Assembly: GCF_035958815.1 (NCBI RefSeq)
Contig: NZ_CP108383.1
Coordinates: forward strand, 1,240,001 to 1,304,000
Direction of reading: 5' to 3'
DNA length: 64,000 nucleotides
Origin: Nocardia sp. NBC_01327
GTDB taxonomy: Bacteria; Actinomycetota; Actinomycetes; Mycobacteriales; Mycobacteriaceae
A program made the position numbers and the translations under genes. Under the pieces are notes generated by a model. That model searched no databases and was not told the origin of the DNA. It worked only from the letters and a program-made list of their open reading frames with translations. Below are positions 7,134 through 16,941 of the stretch, in pieces. How positions within the stretch are numbered: position 1 is the stretch's first letter; each line of letters begins with the position of its first letter.

Positions 7134-8792
7134 TTATCCTAACGTCGGCCCCAGCAGGTCGTCTGCATCGGTGATGCGATAGGCATACCCCTGCTCCGCC
7201 AGGAAACGCTGCCGGTGCGCGGCGTATTCGGCGTCCAGCGTGTCACGCGCGACCACGGAATAGAAGTGAGCCTGGCCGCCATCGTGTTTCGGCCGCAGCA
7301 GGCGCCCGAGCCGCTGGGCCTCCTCCTGCCGGGAACCGAAGGTGCCCGAAACCTGGACGGCCACAGACGCTTCCGGTAGGTCGATGGAGAAGTTGGCCAC
7401 CTTGCTGACCACCAGCACCGGGATCTCCCCCTGCCGGAACGCCTCGAACAGCGCCTCGCGCTCCTTGGTCCGGGTGGAGCCCTGGATGATCGGTGCGTTC
7501 AGGTGTTCGCCCAGCTCGTCGAGCTGATCCAGGTACGCGCCGATGACCAGGGTGGGAGACCCCCGGTGCTGCGCCAGAATCGATTCCACCACCGGAATCT
7601 TGGTGCGCGCGGTGGAGCACAGCTTGTAGCGCTCCTCCGGTTCGGCGGTGGCGTACGCCATCCGCTCGGCGTCGGTGAGCGTCACCCGGACCTCGACACA
7701 GTCGGCCGGAGCGATCCAGCCCTGCGCCTCGATGTCCTTCCACGGGGCGTCGTAGCGCTTGGGACCTATGAGCGAGAACACATCTCCCTCGCGCCCGTCC
7801 TCGCGCACCAGGGTGGCCGTGAGGCCGAGCCGGCGGCGCGATTGCAGATCCGCCGTCATGCGGAAGACCGGCGCGGGCAGCAGATGCACCTCGTCGTAGA
7901 TGACCAGACCCCAGTCGCGGCTGTCGAACAGCTCCAGATGCCGGTATTCACCCTTCGTCTTGCGGGTGACCACCTGATAGGTGGCAATGGTGACCGGCCG
8001 GATCTCCTTGCGCTCGCCCGAGTACTCGCCGATCTCGTCCTCGGTGAGCGAGGTGCGGGCCAGCAGCTCGCGCCGCCACTGCCGCCCGGCCACGGTATTG
8101 GTGACCAGAATCAGGGTGGTGGCCTTGGCTTTTGCCATGGCCGCCGCACCGACCATGGTCTTGCCCGCACCACACGGCAGCACGACCACGCCGGAGCCGC
8201 CCGCCCAGAACGAGTCGACGGCCATCTCCTGATAGTCGCGCAGATGCCAGTGACCGCCCTCGTAATCCAGGTCGATGGCGTGCGCCTCGCCGTCCACATA
8301 ACCGGCGAGGTCCTCGGCGGGCCAGCCGATCTTCAGCAGCATCTGCTTGATCCGGCCGCGCTCGGACGGATGCACCACCACGGTGTCGTCATCGACGCGC
8401 GCGCCCAGCATGGGTGCGATCTTCTTGTGCCGGAGCACCTCCTCGAGCACCGCCCGATCCAGGCTCACCAGGGTCAGGCCGTGCACCGGGCTCTTCACCA
8501 GCTGCAGTCGCCCGTACCGGCCCATGGTGTCGACAATGTCCACCAGCAGCGGCTGCGGTACGGCGTACCGGGAGTACTTGACCAGGGCGTCGACCACCTG
8601 CTCGGCGTCATGACCGGCCGCGCGGGCGTTCCACAGTGCCAGCGGAGTGATGCGGTAGGTGTGCACATGCTCCGGTGCGCGCTCCAGCTCCGCGAACGGC
8701 GCGATGGACTGCCGGGCCGCGTTCGCGGCCTCGTGATCGACCTCGAGCAGCAGTGTCTTGTCGCTTTGAACGATGAGCGGTCCGTCGGTCAC
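7134..8792 (-). CDS. xpb: XPB-type DNA repair helicase
   Basis: 552-residue superfamily-2 helicase, orthologous to mycobacterial XPB (Rv0861c, ercc3), an ATP-dependent 3'-5' DNA helicase linked to nucleotide excision repair. An N-terminal damage-recognition region (about 1-170) precedes the first RecA domain with Walker A LPCGAGKT (Lys211) and the DEVH box (300-303). The second RecA domain carries VSKVANFSIDLPEA and the arginine-finger motif QRLGRLLRPK. The GTG at 8790-8792 is chosen because AGGAGG sits just upstream at 8797-8802; an ATG-initiated extension to 9164 has no similarity. The companion helicase-associated gene is at 11413-13848 rather than adjacent as in M. tuberculosis. Confidence 0.95.
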   Translation of the reverse strand: MTDGPLIVQSDKTLLLEVDHEAANAARQSIAPFAELERAPEHVHTYRITPLALWNARAAGHDAEQVVDALVKYSRYAVPQPLLVDIVDTMGRYGRLQLVKSPVHGLTLVSLDRAVLEEVLRHKKIAPMLGARVDDDTVVVHPSERGRIKQMLLKIGWPAEDLAGYVDGEAHAIDLDYEGGHWHLRDYQEMAVDSFWAGGSGVVVLPCGAGKTMVGAAAMAKAKATTLILVTNTVAGRQWRRELLARTSLTEDEIGEYSGERKEIRPVTIATYQVVTRKTKGEYRHLELFDSRDWGLVIYDEVHLLPAPVFRMTADLQSRRRLGLTATLVREDGREGDVFSLIGPKRYDAPWKDIEAQGWIAPADCVEVRVTLTDAERMAYATAEPEERYKLCSTARTKIPVVESILAQHRGSPTLVIGAYLDQLDELGEHLNAPIIQGSTRTKEREALFEAFRQGEIPVLVVSKVANFSIDLPEASVAVQVSGTFGSRQEEAQRLGRLLRPKHDGGQAHFYSVVARDTLDAEYAAHRQRFLAEQGYAYRITDADDLLGPTLG

Positions 8793-8976
8793 GGCACCTC
8801 CTGGCTTGTCGGGCCCGATCGGGCCGTTGTCCATTGTCCCTGATGGCACCGACAGCGCTGCGGCCGCCAATTCCGTGAAAACGGTCAAGCCCCGAGTTCC
8901 GGTGGCTACGATCACTCGAACTTGGGCAACTGTCCAACTATTTCTTGTTATTCCGAAAGCTGAATCAGAGGTGCCG

Positions 8977-10548
8977 ATGCGCAGGGGAGTACGGGGCAGA
9001 CGATGGACGGCGAGCCTGGTGGCGGCGGCGCTCGGGGGCGCGCTGCTGGTCACGACGCCGAGCGCGCAGGCCGCGCCGATCGATTCGATACACACCGACG
9101 GCGCCGCGTTCGTCGATGATTCCGGGCGCGTCGTGGTGTTGCACGGCGTGAACAATGTGGACAAGGAACCGCCCTATATCGAACCGGGGGACGGGTTCAC
9201 CCTCACCGCCGACGATGCGGCGCTGCTGGCGGGGCACGGCTTCAATACCGTTCGGCTCGGCGTCTCCTTCGATGGGCTCATGCCCACCAGGGGCGTCGTC
9301 GACACCGCGTATCTGGACCGTGTCGCCGGTGTGGTGGATACGTTGGCGCAGTACGGGATTCACACCCTGCTCGACAATCATCAGGACGGTCTCTCGAAGA
9401 TCTGGGGCGGCAACGGTTTTCCCGAATGGGCGCTGCAATCGCGGCCCGGACCGCTGGAGCCGAACCTCGGCTTCCCGCTCTACTACCTCGAGCCCAGTAT
9501 GAACAAGGGCTGGGATGAGGTGTGGAACAACAGCAATGGCGTTCTCGACTACCTGGGCCAGGCGCTCGGCGCGCTGGCCGCGCGGGTGGACGGCCACGCG
9601 GGCGTGCTCGGCTTCGAGCTGTTGAACGAGCCGTGGCCCGGTTCGGCCTTCCTGTCCTGCTATCCCGACGGCTGCCCGAGCTTCGACGTGAAATATCAAG
9701 CGGCAATGCAGAAGTTGACCGATGCGGTGCGGGCGCGCAATACCGGGACCATGGTGTTCTGGGAGCCGAATGTGACCTGGAACGAAACCATGCCGACAAA
9801 TCTCGGCAGGAATCCGCCGATCACCGCGCCCGATATCGCCTTCGCGCCACACGATTACTGCATTCCCAGTCAGCTCGCCATCTATCTGAACCTGCCGGCG
9901 TTCCTGAAGGGTCTGTGCCCGCCGCAGCAGGACAAGACCTGGGGCAATATCGATTCCTTCACCGCGCGTACGCATCTGCCCACCCTGGTCACCGAATTCG
10001 GCGACGGCGACCCGACCGTGCTGAGCAATACCGTGACGCGGGCCGATGATCGGTTCATCAGCTGGCAGTACTGGCATTACGCCTCCGGCTTCGGCGCGGG
10101 CGGTCCGCGACCGGATCCCTTCCTCGGCTCGATCGGGCAGCAATTGGTCCGCACCTATCCGCAGGCCACCGCGGGGACGCCCGGGCGGATGATCTTCGAT
10201 CCGGCCACCGGTGACTTCGCCTACCGGTACACCCCGCGCCCCGGGCCGAAGCCGACCGAGATCTATGTCTCCGATGTGCACTACCCGGGCGGCTATCAGG
10301 CCCGGGTGGACGGTGGCGTCATTACGTCACCGGCGGGTGCGCGCGTGGTGACCGTGGAGGCGAATTCCGCATTGCCGGTCACCGTCTACATCAATCGGCC
10401 CGGTTCGAAGGGCGCCACCGTGCCCACCGGTCCGATCGGCACCGGTTCCGCGGGGTCGGGTTCGTCGGGGCTGTCGTCGGGTTCGGGTTCCGGCTCCGCG
10501 GGTTCCGGGTCGGGGACGGGGTCGGGCGGATCGGGATCAGTGGGATGA
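8977..10548 (+). CDS. Secreted GH5 glycoside hydrolase, endoglycoceramidase-like, with Gly-Ser tail
   Basis: 523 residues. The signal peptide (about 1-32, cleaved after SAQA) is followed by a (beta/alpha)8 GH5 domain. The LLDNHQDGLS segment is typical of endoglycoceramidases, the acid/base is Glu218 in LLNEPWPG, and the nucleophile is Glu340 in VTEFGDG. A GH5 C-terminal beta domain occupies about 385-485, and the last 35 residues are almost pure Gly-Ser (SGSGSGSAGSGSGTGSGG). The likely reaction is release of glycans from glycolipids or related conjugates; the true substrate is unknown. The ATG at 8977 follows CAGAGG; the divergent XPB start is 185 bp away. The tail may be a cell-wall-spanning or glycosylated linker. 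Confidence 0.85.
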   Translation: MRRGVRGRRWTASLVAAALGGALLVTTPSAQAAPIDSIHTDGAAFVDDSGRVVVLHGVNNVDKEPPYIEPGDGFTLTADDAALLAGHGFNTVRLGVSFDGLMPTRGVVDTAYLDRVAGVVDTLAQYGIHTLLDNHQDGLSKIWGGNGFPEWALQSRPGPLEPNLGFPLYYLEPSMNKGWDEVWNNSNGVLDYLGQALGALAARVDGHAGVLGFELLNEPWPGSAFLSCYPDGCPSFDVKYQAAMQKLTDAVRARNTGTMVFWEPNVTWNETMPTNLGRNPPITAPDIAFAPHDYCIPSQLAIYLNLPAFLKGLCPPQQDKTWGNIDSFTARTHLPTLVTEFGDGDPTVLSNTVTRADDRFISWQYWHYASGFGAGGPRPDPFLGSIGQQLVRTYPQATAGTPGRMIFDPATGDFAYRYTPRPGPKPTEIYVSDVHYPGGYQARVDGGVITSPAGARVVTVEANSALPVTVYINRPGSKGATVPTGPIGTGSAGSGSSGLSSGSGSGSAGSGSGTGSGGSGSVG

Positions 10549-10649
10549 CGGCGCGATTTATCCACCGGAGTGTGTAACGATCCATAGGTGTCTCACGACA
10601 CATGACGAGGCGCGAGCACCTGGACATGCGCCCAAATCGAGAGGGAATC

Positions 10650-10742
10650 ATGGCGTTTTACGGAATCGGGCTGTTCACCAGCCTCCTCCCCAGCATTCTC
10701 AACTACTCGCTGCTGGCCATGCGCGGCCTGCATATGTACTGA
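10650..10742 (+). CDS. 30-residue hydrophobic small protein
   Basis: A 30-codon ORF starting MAFYGIGLFTSLL, with an uninterrupted hydrophobic centre and ending LHMY. The ATG at 10650 is preceded by GAGAGGGAATC, an unusually strong Shine-Dalgarno sequence at good spacing. The same sequence precedes the 32-codon ORF at 30347-30445. One membrane-inserted or membrane-lying helix is predicted by eye. It sits between the GH5 gene and the LppU-type lipoprotein, about 100 bp past the former. No known family is recognised. Translation is supported only by the ribosome-binding site and the composition. Confidence 0.5.
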   Translation: MAFYGIGLFTSLLPSILNYSLLAMRGLHMY

Positions 10743-10811
10743 TACCCGCTTACCTCTTGAAAGCCCGCTGCGCTGATGCGGCCGCCGCGGGCCCAAAGGT
10801 ATCCTCACCGC

Positions 10812-10830
10812 GTTCACGGCAGCCGTGAAC
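10812..10830. promoter_or_regulatory. 9-bp inverted repeat upstream of the lipoprotein gene
   Basis: GTTCACGGC and its exact complement GCCGTGAAC are separated by one base, 26 bp before the GTG of the lppU-like gene. This is suitable as an operator or a 5'-UTR hairpin. Confidence 0.4.
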
Positions 10831-10855
10831 TGTTCGGTGAGAAAGGTTTTCACAG

Positions 10856-11386
10856 GTGAAGTTCACAGGGACGAGGCCGCTCCTGCGCCTCGTACTGGCC
10901 CTCATGGCCCTGGCCGTGGCCGCACTGGCCGTGACCGGGTGTTCGATGATCAAGGACGCCAGCAAGTCCGATACCGCCAAGTCCAAGGTCGGCGACTGTA
11001 TCAACGTGATCTCGGGGTCGATGGTCGACTCCAAGACCGAGCCGGTCGACTGCTCCTCCGATAAGGCGGTCTACAAGGTCGCACAGGTCTACGACAAGAA
11101 GACCGACTGCAAAGACGAGCAGACCTCCTATGAGGAGACCATGAACGGCGGCACCACCGCCTTCCTGTGCCTGACGCCCAACTTCAAAGAGGGCGCCTGC
11201 TACAACGAAAGCTCCACCACCGGATACAAAGCCGTGGACTGCACTGCGCCCGAAGCCTCTTTCAAGGTGACCAAGCGCATCGACGGTCAGGCCGATGAAT
11301 TCCAGTGCGACGCGAGTACCTCGATCGGATTCCGGACCGTCTCGGACCCGAAGACCACGTTCTGCCTGGGAAATCCCAAGGGTTAA
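10856..11386 (+). CDS. LppU/SCO3897-family lipoprotein
   Basis: 176 residues. The lipoprotein signal peptide ends in AVTGC with the lipidated cysteine at position 29, so the protein is expected on the outer face of the cytoplasmic membrane. The mature domain has six or more cysteines (GDCINV, VDCSS, TDCKD, FLCL, AVDC, FQCD, FCLG) that probably form disulfides, matching the LppU/SCO3897 family of unknown function. The GTG at 10856 follows a weak ACAGG. It is convergent with the 811-residue helicase-associated gene, with only 26 bp between stops. Confidence 0.8.
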   Translation: MKFTGTRPLLRLVLALMALAVAALAVTGCSMIKDASKSDTAKSKVGDCINVISGSMVDSKTEPVDCSSDKAVYKVAQVYDKKTDCKDEQTSYEETMNGGTTAFLCLTPNFKEGACYNESSTTGYKAVDCTAPEASFKVTKRIDGQADEFQCDASTSIGFRTVSDPKTTFCLGNPKG

Positions 11387-11412
11387 AACAACTCTCGAAT
11401 CCCGGCAGTTCG

Positions 11413-13848
11413 CTAGTCGACCAGTGCGACCGACGCGATCCGGTGCAGTGTGAAGTGCCGGATCGCGCCGGTCACCGGATCCAGCGCGTCGAGCTGACCG
11501 CCGCCGACCTTCAGGGGTTCGACCACCCGCTGCGAGGCCACCCCGGAGGCGTCCACATAGCCGATGTGCACCGGACGCCTTGTGCGCGCGGCCAATTGGA
11601 GCAGATTGATGGTGGCGGTGGTGGTGGTCCGGCTGCCGTCGGAGCGGACCGTCTGACTGGAACGGGTATGCGCGGCACGCTCGCCCGCCCGTAGTTCCGA
11701 GACCAGAGCCTGAAGTTGTTCGGGGCTGGGCGGATTCGGCCGCCACGTGGGCTTGTGATTATTGCGCGACGCGATCCGGGCGCCGCGCGGCCGCAGATCC
11801 ACGATCGCGCCCGAGGAATCCTCGCCCGCCGGACTGAAACCCGCGGCCCGCAGCTTCTCCAGCACCTCGCCCAGCGGGGCCTGGGAGATCGCGACCGTCG
11901 GCGCCACCGCCCGCAGGGCCAGCAGCCCGGAGACCGGTGCGGCCAGCACCTCCGCGAGCAAGGCCGGATCCTCGCTGCGCACGAACGATTGCGCCATGCC
12001 CGCCCGCAGGCGGCCGTGGCGGCGGGCCACATCGTCGATGAGGTAGGTCAGCGACTGCGGCACCGGCGTACGAGAGTGCGCGGTGAACAGATTGTGCAGC
12101 TCCGCGGCCGTCGCACCCGCGTCCAGGGCGCGGCGCACCGAGGTCTCGCTGAGGCGGTACACCGTTGCGGCGCCGGCCGATTCGACATCGGCGACCAGCG
12201 ATACCCGATCCTGCAGTTCGGGTGTCAGCGGTCCGGGCGCGATGATCGTCAGATCCGCCTGCACCAGTACGTGATCCACCGGTTCCGGCAGTGCCGCGGC
12301 CATCTCCGATTCGGCATCCTCCGGGCGGCCGTGCAGCAGCGCCCGGCCCGCGGACGTCACCGCACCGCGCGCCACCAGACCCAGCGTCTCCGCCTCGGCG
12401 AGCGTGCGCTCCACCGATTCCAGCCGATAGTGCCGCCGCCAGCGCGGCTGCCGCCAGGCCAGGGCGCGGCCCAGATCCGGGGCGGTCACCGCATTACCGG
12501 CCGGATACTCGGCCAGCAGGCCCAGAATCGCGCGCCGGTCGCGGACGGCGTGCACATTGCGCAACTCCGCCGACAGTGCCGCCAGCGGTTTGTCATTGGC
12601 ATCGCGGAGCCCGATCATCCACGGGAAGCGGTCCAGATCCAGCCAGGCCTGCGCCAGCACCACCCAGCGGCGGGACGGGACCACGGCCAGCCAGGCGTCG
12701 GCGGTGGTGGTGGGCGCCCAGAAATCCTCGGTGCCGTCGTCGGCGAGCGGTTCGGGGGAGCCCTTGTCCAGCAGCCGGGCCGCGGCGAGCACCTCCGAGA
12801 TCAGGCCGATCCGGGCCTCGTCGATACCGGTCTGCTTGACGATCCGGCGGATCTCACGCACGCCCAGCCCACCGGAGCGCAGTGCGGGCGCAGGCGCCTG
12901 GCCGAGGACGTCGAGCACGGAAGCGCTGTGCCGCAGCAGTTCTCCGACCTCGCCCGCGGCCGCGGCGTTCACATCGGTGGTGCCCTGCTTGCGCAGTGCG
13001 GGCTGCGGAGCGGTCAGGACATGCGGATCGGTGACCGGCTCATCGCGCAGCAGCTGGCCGACGGAGATCGGCAGATCCACCGTCTCCTCGTCGATCCAGT
13101 TCAGCAGTCGCAGCGACAGCAGCCGCTGCACCGGGCGATCCTCCGGCGTACCGGGCGCCGCATCGCGGGTGCGGCCGCGCGGGCCGGTGGCGGCCAGCTT
13201 GTCCAGCAGGCCCCGCTCCTGCGGCGAGAGCCCGATGAGGGCGGCGGTGATCTCGGGTTCGGTGAGCGCGTCCGGCAGCTCGGTGGCGCTGCCCAGCGGC
13301 CACGGCAGCGCCTCCTGAGCGGAGGGCGTCAGATGCAGGCCCGCGTCGGAACCCCAGACGAGGGCGCGGCCGAGTAGTCGGGCCACCGAGGCATCGAGGG
13401 CGGCGGCGGGCACCCGATCGCCGAGCAGGGTGCGGAGCTTGGCGCGCGGCAAGGGATTCGGGCTGCGCTGATCGGCGGCGCCCTGCAGTACGAGGGTTTC
13501 GATGACCGCGAAATCGAGCGTGTCCAACTCGTCCGTGGCGCGCAGCACCGAGGCGCGCTGTTCGGTCCGGGCCGCCAGCACCGCCATCGAAGCGGGCAGT
13601 GGCACAGCCAGATCCGGCCGCAGCTGCAGCAGCGCCACGAGTTCGGCGTCGGTGTGCGCGGCCAGCCATTCGGCGAGCGTCGCAGGGGGAGCGGCCTTCA
13701 CGGCCCGGCTCTTGCGCGGCTTCGCCGCGGTGCCGGTGCGCGGCTTCGCTGCGGAGTCGGTGCGCAGCTTCGCCGCGGTGTCGTCGGGCGCGGCCTCGGA
13801 CGCCTTTGCGGCAGCGCCGTTCTCGGCGGGATTGGCGGTATCGGTCAC
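11413..13848 (-). CDS. Helicase-associated (XPB/Ssl2-like C-terminal domain) protein
   Basis: 811 residues, orthologous to M. tuberculosis Rv0862c, which stands next to the XPB helicase there. The first 60 residues are an Ala/Lys/Thr-rich disordered stretch (repeats of AAKPRTGT type). The body is helical with winged-helix-like segments, and residues about 540-670 (VQADLTIIAPGPLTPEL onwards) match the 'helicase conserved C-terminal domain' family that lacks Walker motifs. The C-terminus (TRRPVHIGYVDASG) looks like a WYL-type beta domain. It may bind DNA or modulate XPB. Start at ATG 13846-13848; an alternative internal start after the disordered part cannot be excluded. Confidence 0.8.
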   Translation of the reverse strand: MTDTANPAENGAAAKASEAAPDDTAAKLRTDSAAKPRTGTAAKPRKSRAVKAAPPATLAEWLAAHTDAELVALLQLRPDLAVPLPASMAVLAARTEQRASVLRATDELDTLDFAVIETLVLQGAADQRSPNPLPRAKLRTLLGDRVPAAALDASVARLLGRALVWGSDAGLHLTPSAQEALPWPLGSATELPDALTEPEITAALIGLSPQERGLLDKLAATGPRGRTRDAAPGTPEDRPVQRLLSLRLLNWIDEETVDLPISVGQLLRDEPVTDPHVLTAPQPALRKQGTTDVNAAAAGEVGELLRHSASVLDVLGQAPAPALRSGGLGVREIRRIVKQTGIDEARIGLISEVLAAARLLDKGSPEPLADDGTEDFWAPTTTADAWLAVVPSRRWVVLAQAWLDLDRFPWMIGLRDANDKPLAALSAELRNVHAVRDRRAILGLLAEYPAGNAVTAPDLGRALAWRQPRWRRHYRLESVERTLAEAETLGLVARGAVTSAGRALLHGRPEDAESEMAAALPEPVDHVLVQADLTIIAPGPLTPELQDRVSLVADVESAGAATVYRLSETSVRRALDAGATAAELHNLFTAHSRTPVPQSLTYLIDDVARRHGRLRAGMAQSFVRSEDPALLAEVLAAPVSGLLALRAVAPTVAISQAPLGEVLEKLRAAGFSPAGEDSSGAIVDLRPRGARIASRNNHKPTWRPNPPSPEQLQALVSELRAGERAAHTRSSQTVRSDGSRTTTTATINLLQLAARTRRPVHIGYVDASGVASQRVVEPLKVGGGQLDALDPVTGAIRHFTLHRIASVALVD

Positions 13849-14026
13849 TTCACCCGATCCAGGCGGACGACGGCGGCGCGTGCGCGGCGGGTAAGGCCGC
13901 GGGCACGGCGAGAGGGCGGTGTGAGGCGCGGTGGAGCAGCCGCCGCCGCGACCGTGGTCGCATGCGCGGCGGCCGCCGGACAGCGAGCCGCGCCGTTCAC
14001 CGCATGGTTATCGGTTGCGAGGCGGA

Positions 14027-14215
14027 TCAGCGGTTGATGACCGTGTGCGGGTGCACGTAGGGCAGCTGATCGGCGGGAAGCGGGAACTCGGTCTCGTCGC
14101 CGTACGGCGAAAGGCCGCCAGAGCGAGTCGAAGAGAGTTCGGTGACCGCGTGATCGCCATTGGCCGTCTCCGGCCAGCCATTGTCGACGTAGGGCTTCTT
14201 CGATTTGTTCACCAC
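14027..14215 (-). CDS. 62-residue conserved-looking small protein
   Basis: GTG-started ORF of 62 codons beginning [18 protein letters not shown] and ending [12 protein letters not shown]. It is hydrophilic with no membrane segment or cysteine. The composition (Gly-Leu-Ser-Pro-Tyr-Gly, Phe-Pro-Leu-Pro) looks like a real folded peptide rather than a frame shadow, and it seems familiar as an actinobacterial hypothetical protein. Two adjacent GTG codons (14213-14215 and 14210-14212) are possible starts. It lies between rpf and the helicase-associated gene, same strand. Function unknown. Confidence 0.6.
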   Translation of the reverse strand: MVNKSKKPYVDNGWPETANGDHAVTELSSTRSGGLSPYGDETEFPLPADQLPYVHPHTVINR

Positions 14216-14306
14216 GCGCCCATTCTGGCATGAGCCCCCGCAGCACGCCCCGTCCGGCACCCGGATGTTTGCTCGAATCACAGCGCCGCGGCAGCAACAA
14301 CGACAA

Positions 14307-14336
14307 ACGCCCCGCATCGACACTGATGCGGGGCGT
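14307..14336 (-). terminator. Rho-independent terminator of rpf
   Basis: A perfect 12-bp stem (14307-14318 with 14325-14336) and a 6-nt loop. On the minus strand it is followed by TTTGTCGTTGTTG. It lies 23 bp past the rpf stop. Confidence 0.85.
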
Positions 14337-14359
14337 ATGTGCGCGAACGGGGGAGTGGC

Positions 14360-15328
<969 letters not shown>

Positions 15329-15436
15329 TTATGTGACGAGGATCACACGCATAGTCGGGTAACGAACGGGGCAACCGGTCGTGTCGCGGCATCCCCGGCA
15401 CGCATTCGTGCGCACCGACGCGAACCTGTGCGGCGG

Positions 15437-15667
15437 TCAGCGCGCGCGGCGGCCCGACCACAGGGCGAACACGATCGCCAGCAGGAAACCGAGGGGCGCT
15501 GCCATGGCGAGCAGATACAGCCACAGCCCCGGTTTGGAATCGGACAGCAGGCCGACGCCGAAGATTGCCACAATTGCCAGCAATCCCACCGCGAACAAAC
15601 CCATGGCGAAATACAGCAGCCAGCTTCCGGACCTGCGCGGAGCCTGCTTCGAGGAAGAGTCGGACAC
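15437..15667 (-). CDS. Small two-helix membrane protein
   Basis: 76 residues with a short polar N-terminus (MSDSSSKQAPRRSG) and two transmembrane segments at about 16-40 and 48-69, ending in Arg-rich SGRRAR. This topology would put both ends in the cytoplasm. It is divergent from the cold-shock gene and lies in the same place as the small membrane protein Rv0870c beside cspB in M. tuberculosis, though that one is longer. No functional motif is seen. Confidence 0.65.
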   Translation of the reverse strand: MSDSSSKQAPRRSGSWLLYFAMGLFAVGLLAIVAIFGVGLLSDSKPGLWLYLLAMAAPLGFLLAIVFALWSGRRAR

Positions 15668-15850
15668 GTGAAGACCGTAAAACTGAGGTGCCCGGCCTAT
15701 TCACACCGGGGTAGACTCGAAGACCATCGCGTCCTGCCATAGCTGTGGGGCGCGTTTTTTCGCAGATCCGACAGGTTGCGGACGATTCGGTCCGTCGATC
15801 AAGACTGTGCCCGGCGTGCCCGGGCATCGAATAACGAACAGGTGAGCGCA

Positions 15851-16282
15851 GTGCCGACCGGCAAGGTGAAGTGGTACGACGTCGAAAAGGGCTTCGGCTT
15901 CCTTTCCCAGGATGAGGGTGAGGACGTCTATGTTCGATCGTCGGCGCTGCCCGAGGGCGTCGAAGCGCTCAAGCCCGGGCAGCGGGTCGAATTCGGAATG
16001 GCGGCAGGTCGTCGCGGTCCGCAGGCGCTGAGCCTCAAACTGCTCGAAACCCCCACTGTCCGTGGGCCGGAGCGTGAGCGCGGCGAACGTCGCGGGCGCG
16101 GCGGCGAAGCCCCGATCAACCGCAAGACCACCGACGAGCTGCACGGCCTCATCGAGGACATGATCACGCTCCTCGACACCAAGGTGCAGCCCGATCTGCG
16201 GGTGGGCCGGTATCCGGACCGCAAGCTCGCCCAGCGCATCGCCGAGGTGGTGCGCGGCGTCGCGCGGGAGCTCGACCACTAG
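15851..16282 (+). CDS. cspB: Cold-shock domain protein with C-terminal extension
   Basis: 143 residues. The cold-shock domain at 1-65 has the RNP1-like KGFGFLSQ and the RNP2-like DVYVRSSAL, both nucleic-acid binding. An Arg/Gly/Glu linker follows, then a helical C-terminal domain ([14 protein letters not shown]) shared with mycobacterial CspB (Rv0871) but absent from the 67-residue CspA type. It probably acts as an RNA chaperone. The GTG at 15851 gives the family N-terminus [10 protein letters not shown], with AGGTGAG upstream; GTG 15842 would add three residues. The stop region shows a duplicated 15-bp segment (16279-16293 and 16301-16315). Confidence 0.88.
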   Translation: MPTGKVKWYDVEKGFGFLSQDEGEDVYVRSSALPEGVEALKPGQRVEFGMAAGRRGPQALSLKLLETPTVRGPERERGERRGRGGEAPINRKTTDELHGLIEDMITLLDTKVQPDLRVGRYPDRKLAQRIAEVVRGVARELDH

Positions 16283-16315
16283 GTCGAAGACCGCAGACCG
16301 CTCGGTCGCAGACCG
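16279..16315 (+). repeat. 15-bp repeat spanning the cspB stop codon
   Basis: CTAGGTCGAAGACCG (16279-16293, holding the TAG stop) and CTCGGTCGCAGACCG (16301-16315), period 22 bp, two differences. Each copy is also partly self-complementary. Confidence 0.65.
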
Positions 16316-16324
16316 AAAAGCCAA

Positions 16325-16357
16325 CGGGCCCCGATGAGCTGATGCTCACGGGGCCCG
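16325..16357. terminator. Bidirectional terminator between cspB and the DUF2771 gene
   Basis: Arms CGGGCCCCG (16325-16333) and CGGGGCCCG (16349-16357), with an inner 5-bp stem TGAGC/GCTCA, give a long stable hairpin between two convergent genes. Confidence 0.8.
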
Positions 16358-16391
16358 CCGCATGTCAGAAGTGTGTGGGCGGCACCGCTTT

Positions 16392-16925
16392 TCAGGCGGC
16401 GGTGTGGATCGCCCAGCGCGCGGAGGTGACGTAGCCCTCCTGGCCGTTCTCGTCCCGGGCCGGAATGGGCAGCTGCAGTTCGATTCCCGTCAATTGCAGG
16501 CGCGGGTCCGTCGGCGTCGGCACGGTGATGGCGCGGGCATCCTGCGGGAAGTCGCGGTGCGTGGCCAGGCGCTGGGCGTCCTGTCCGCCGGGCAGCTGGT
16601 ACACCAGCACCATCTGCCAGGGCGCGTCCGCGATCTCCTTGGGCAGCGACAACTGCAGCGGATAACCGGCCGGCACAGTCAGTTCCGCGATGTGCTGGCT
16701 GTTATCGCAATTGCGCAGATCGAGCTTGTTGTCCTCGATATGGACGTCGCAGTACAGGTACGGCGTCACGCTCACCGATTTGCCGTGCGCATAGGCGGTG
16801 ATCTGCGGCTGCGGTTTGTCGGCATTGTGCGCCAGCACCACGATGACGGCGATATAGGCCACCCCCACCGCGAGCAGGGTCGCTGCCAGCAGAGCGACGA
16901 TCGTGCGGGTGCTGGGTTTGCTCAC
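16392..16925 (-). CDS. DUF2771-type exported or anchored protein
   Basis: 177 residues with one N-terminal transmembrane segment (about 8-31) and an extracytoplasmic beta-rich domain containing a cysteine pair (YLYCDVH, LRNCDN). It corresponds to M. tuberculosis Rv0875c (DUF2771). The GTG at 16923-16925 follows AGGAAA and starts 17 bp after the stop of the MFS gene, so the two are an operon, as in mycobacteria. Function is unknown; the pairing suggests an accessory to the transporter. Confidence 0.75.
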   Translation of the reverse strand: MSKPSTRTIVALLAATLLAVGVAYIAVIVVLAHNADKPQPQITAYAHGKSVSVTPYLYCDVHIEDNKLDLRNCDNSQHIAELTVPAGYPLQLSLPKEIADAPWQMVLVYQLPGGQDAQRLATHRDFPQDARAITVPTPTDPRLQLTGIELQLPIPARDENGQEGYVTSARWAIHTAA

Positions 16926-16941
16926 CGTTGGTTTCCTGTCC

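Noticed and set aside
8793..9164. N-terminal extension of the XPB gene
   Set aside because: The extra 124 residues are unlike XPB, and AGGAGG marks the GTG at 8792.
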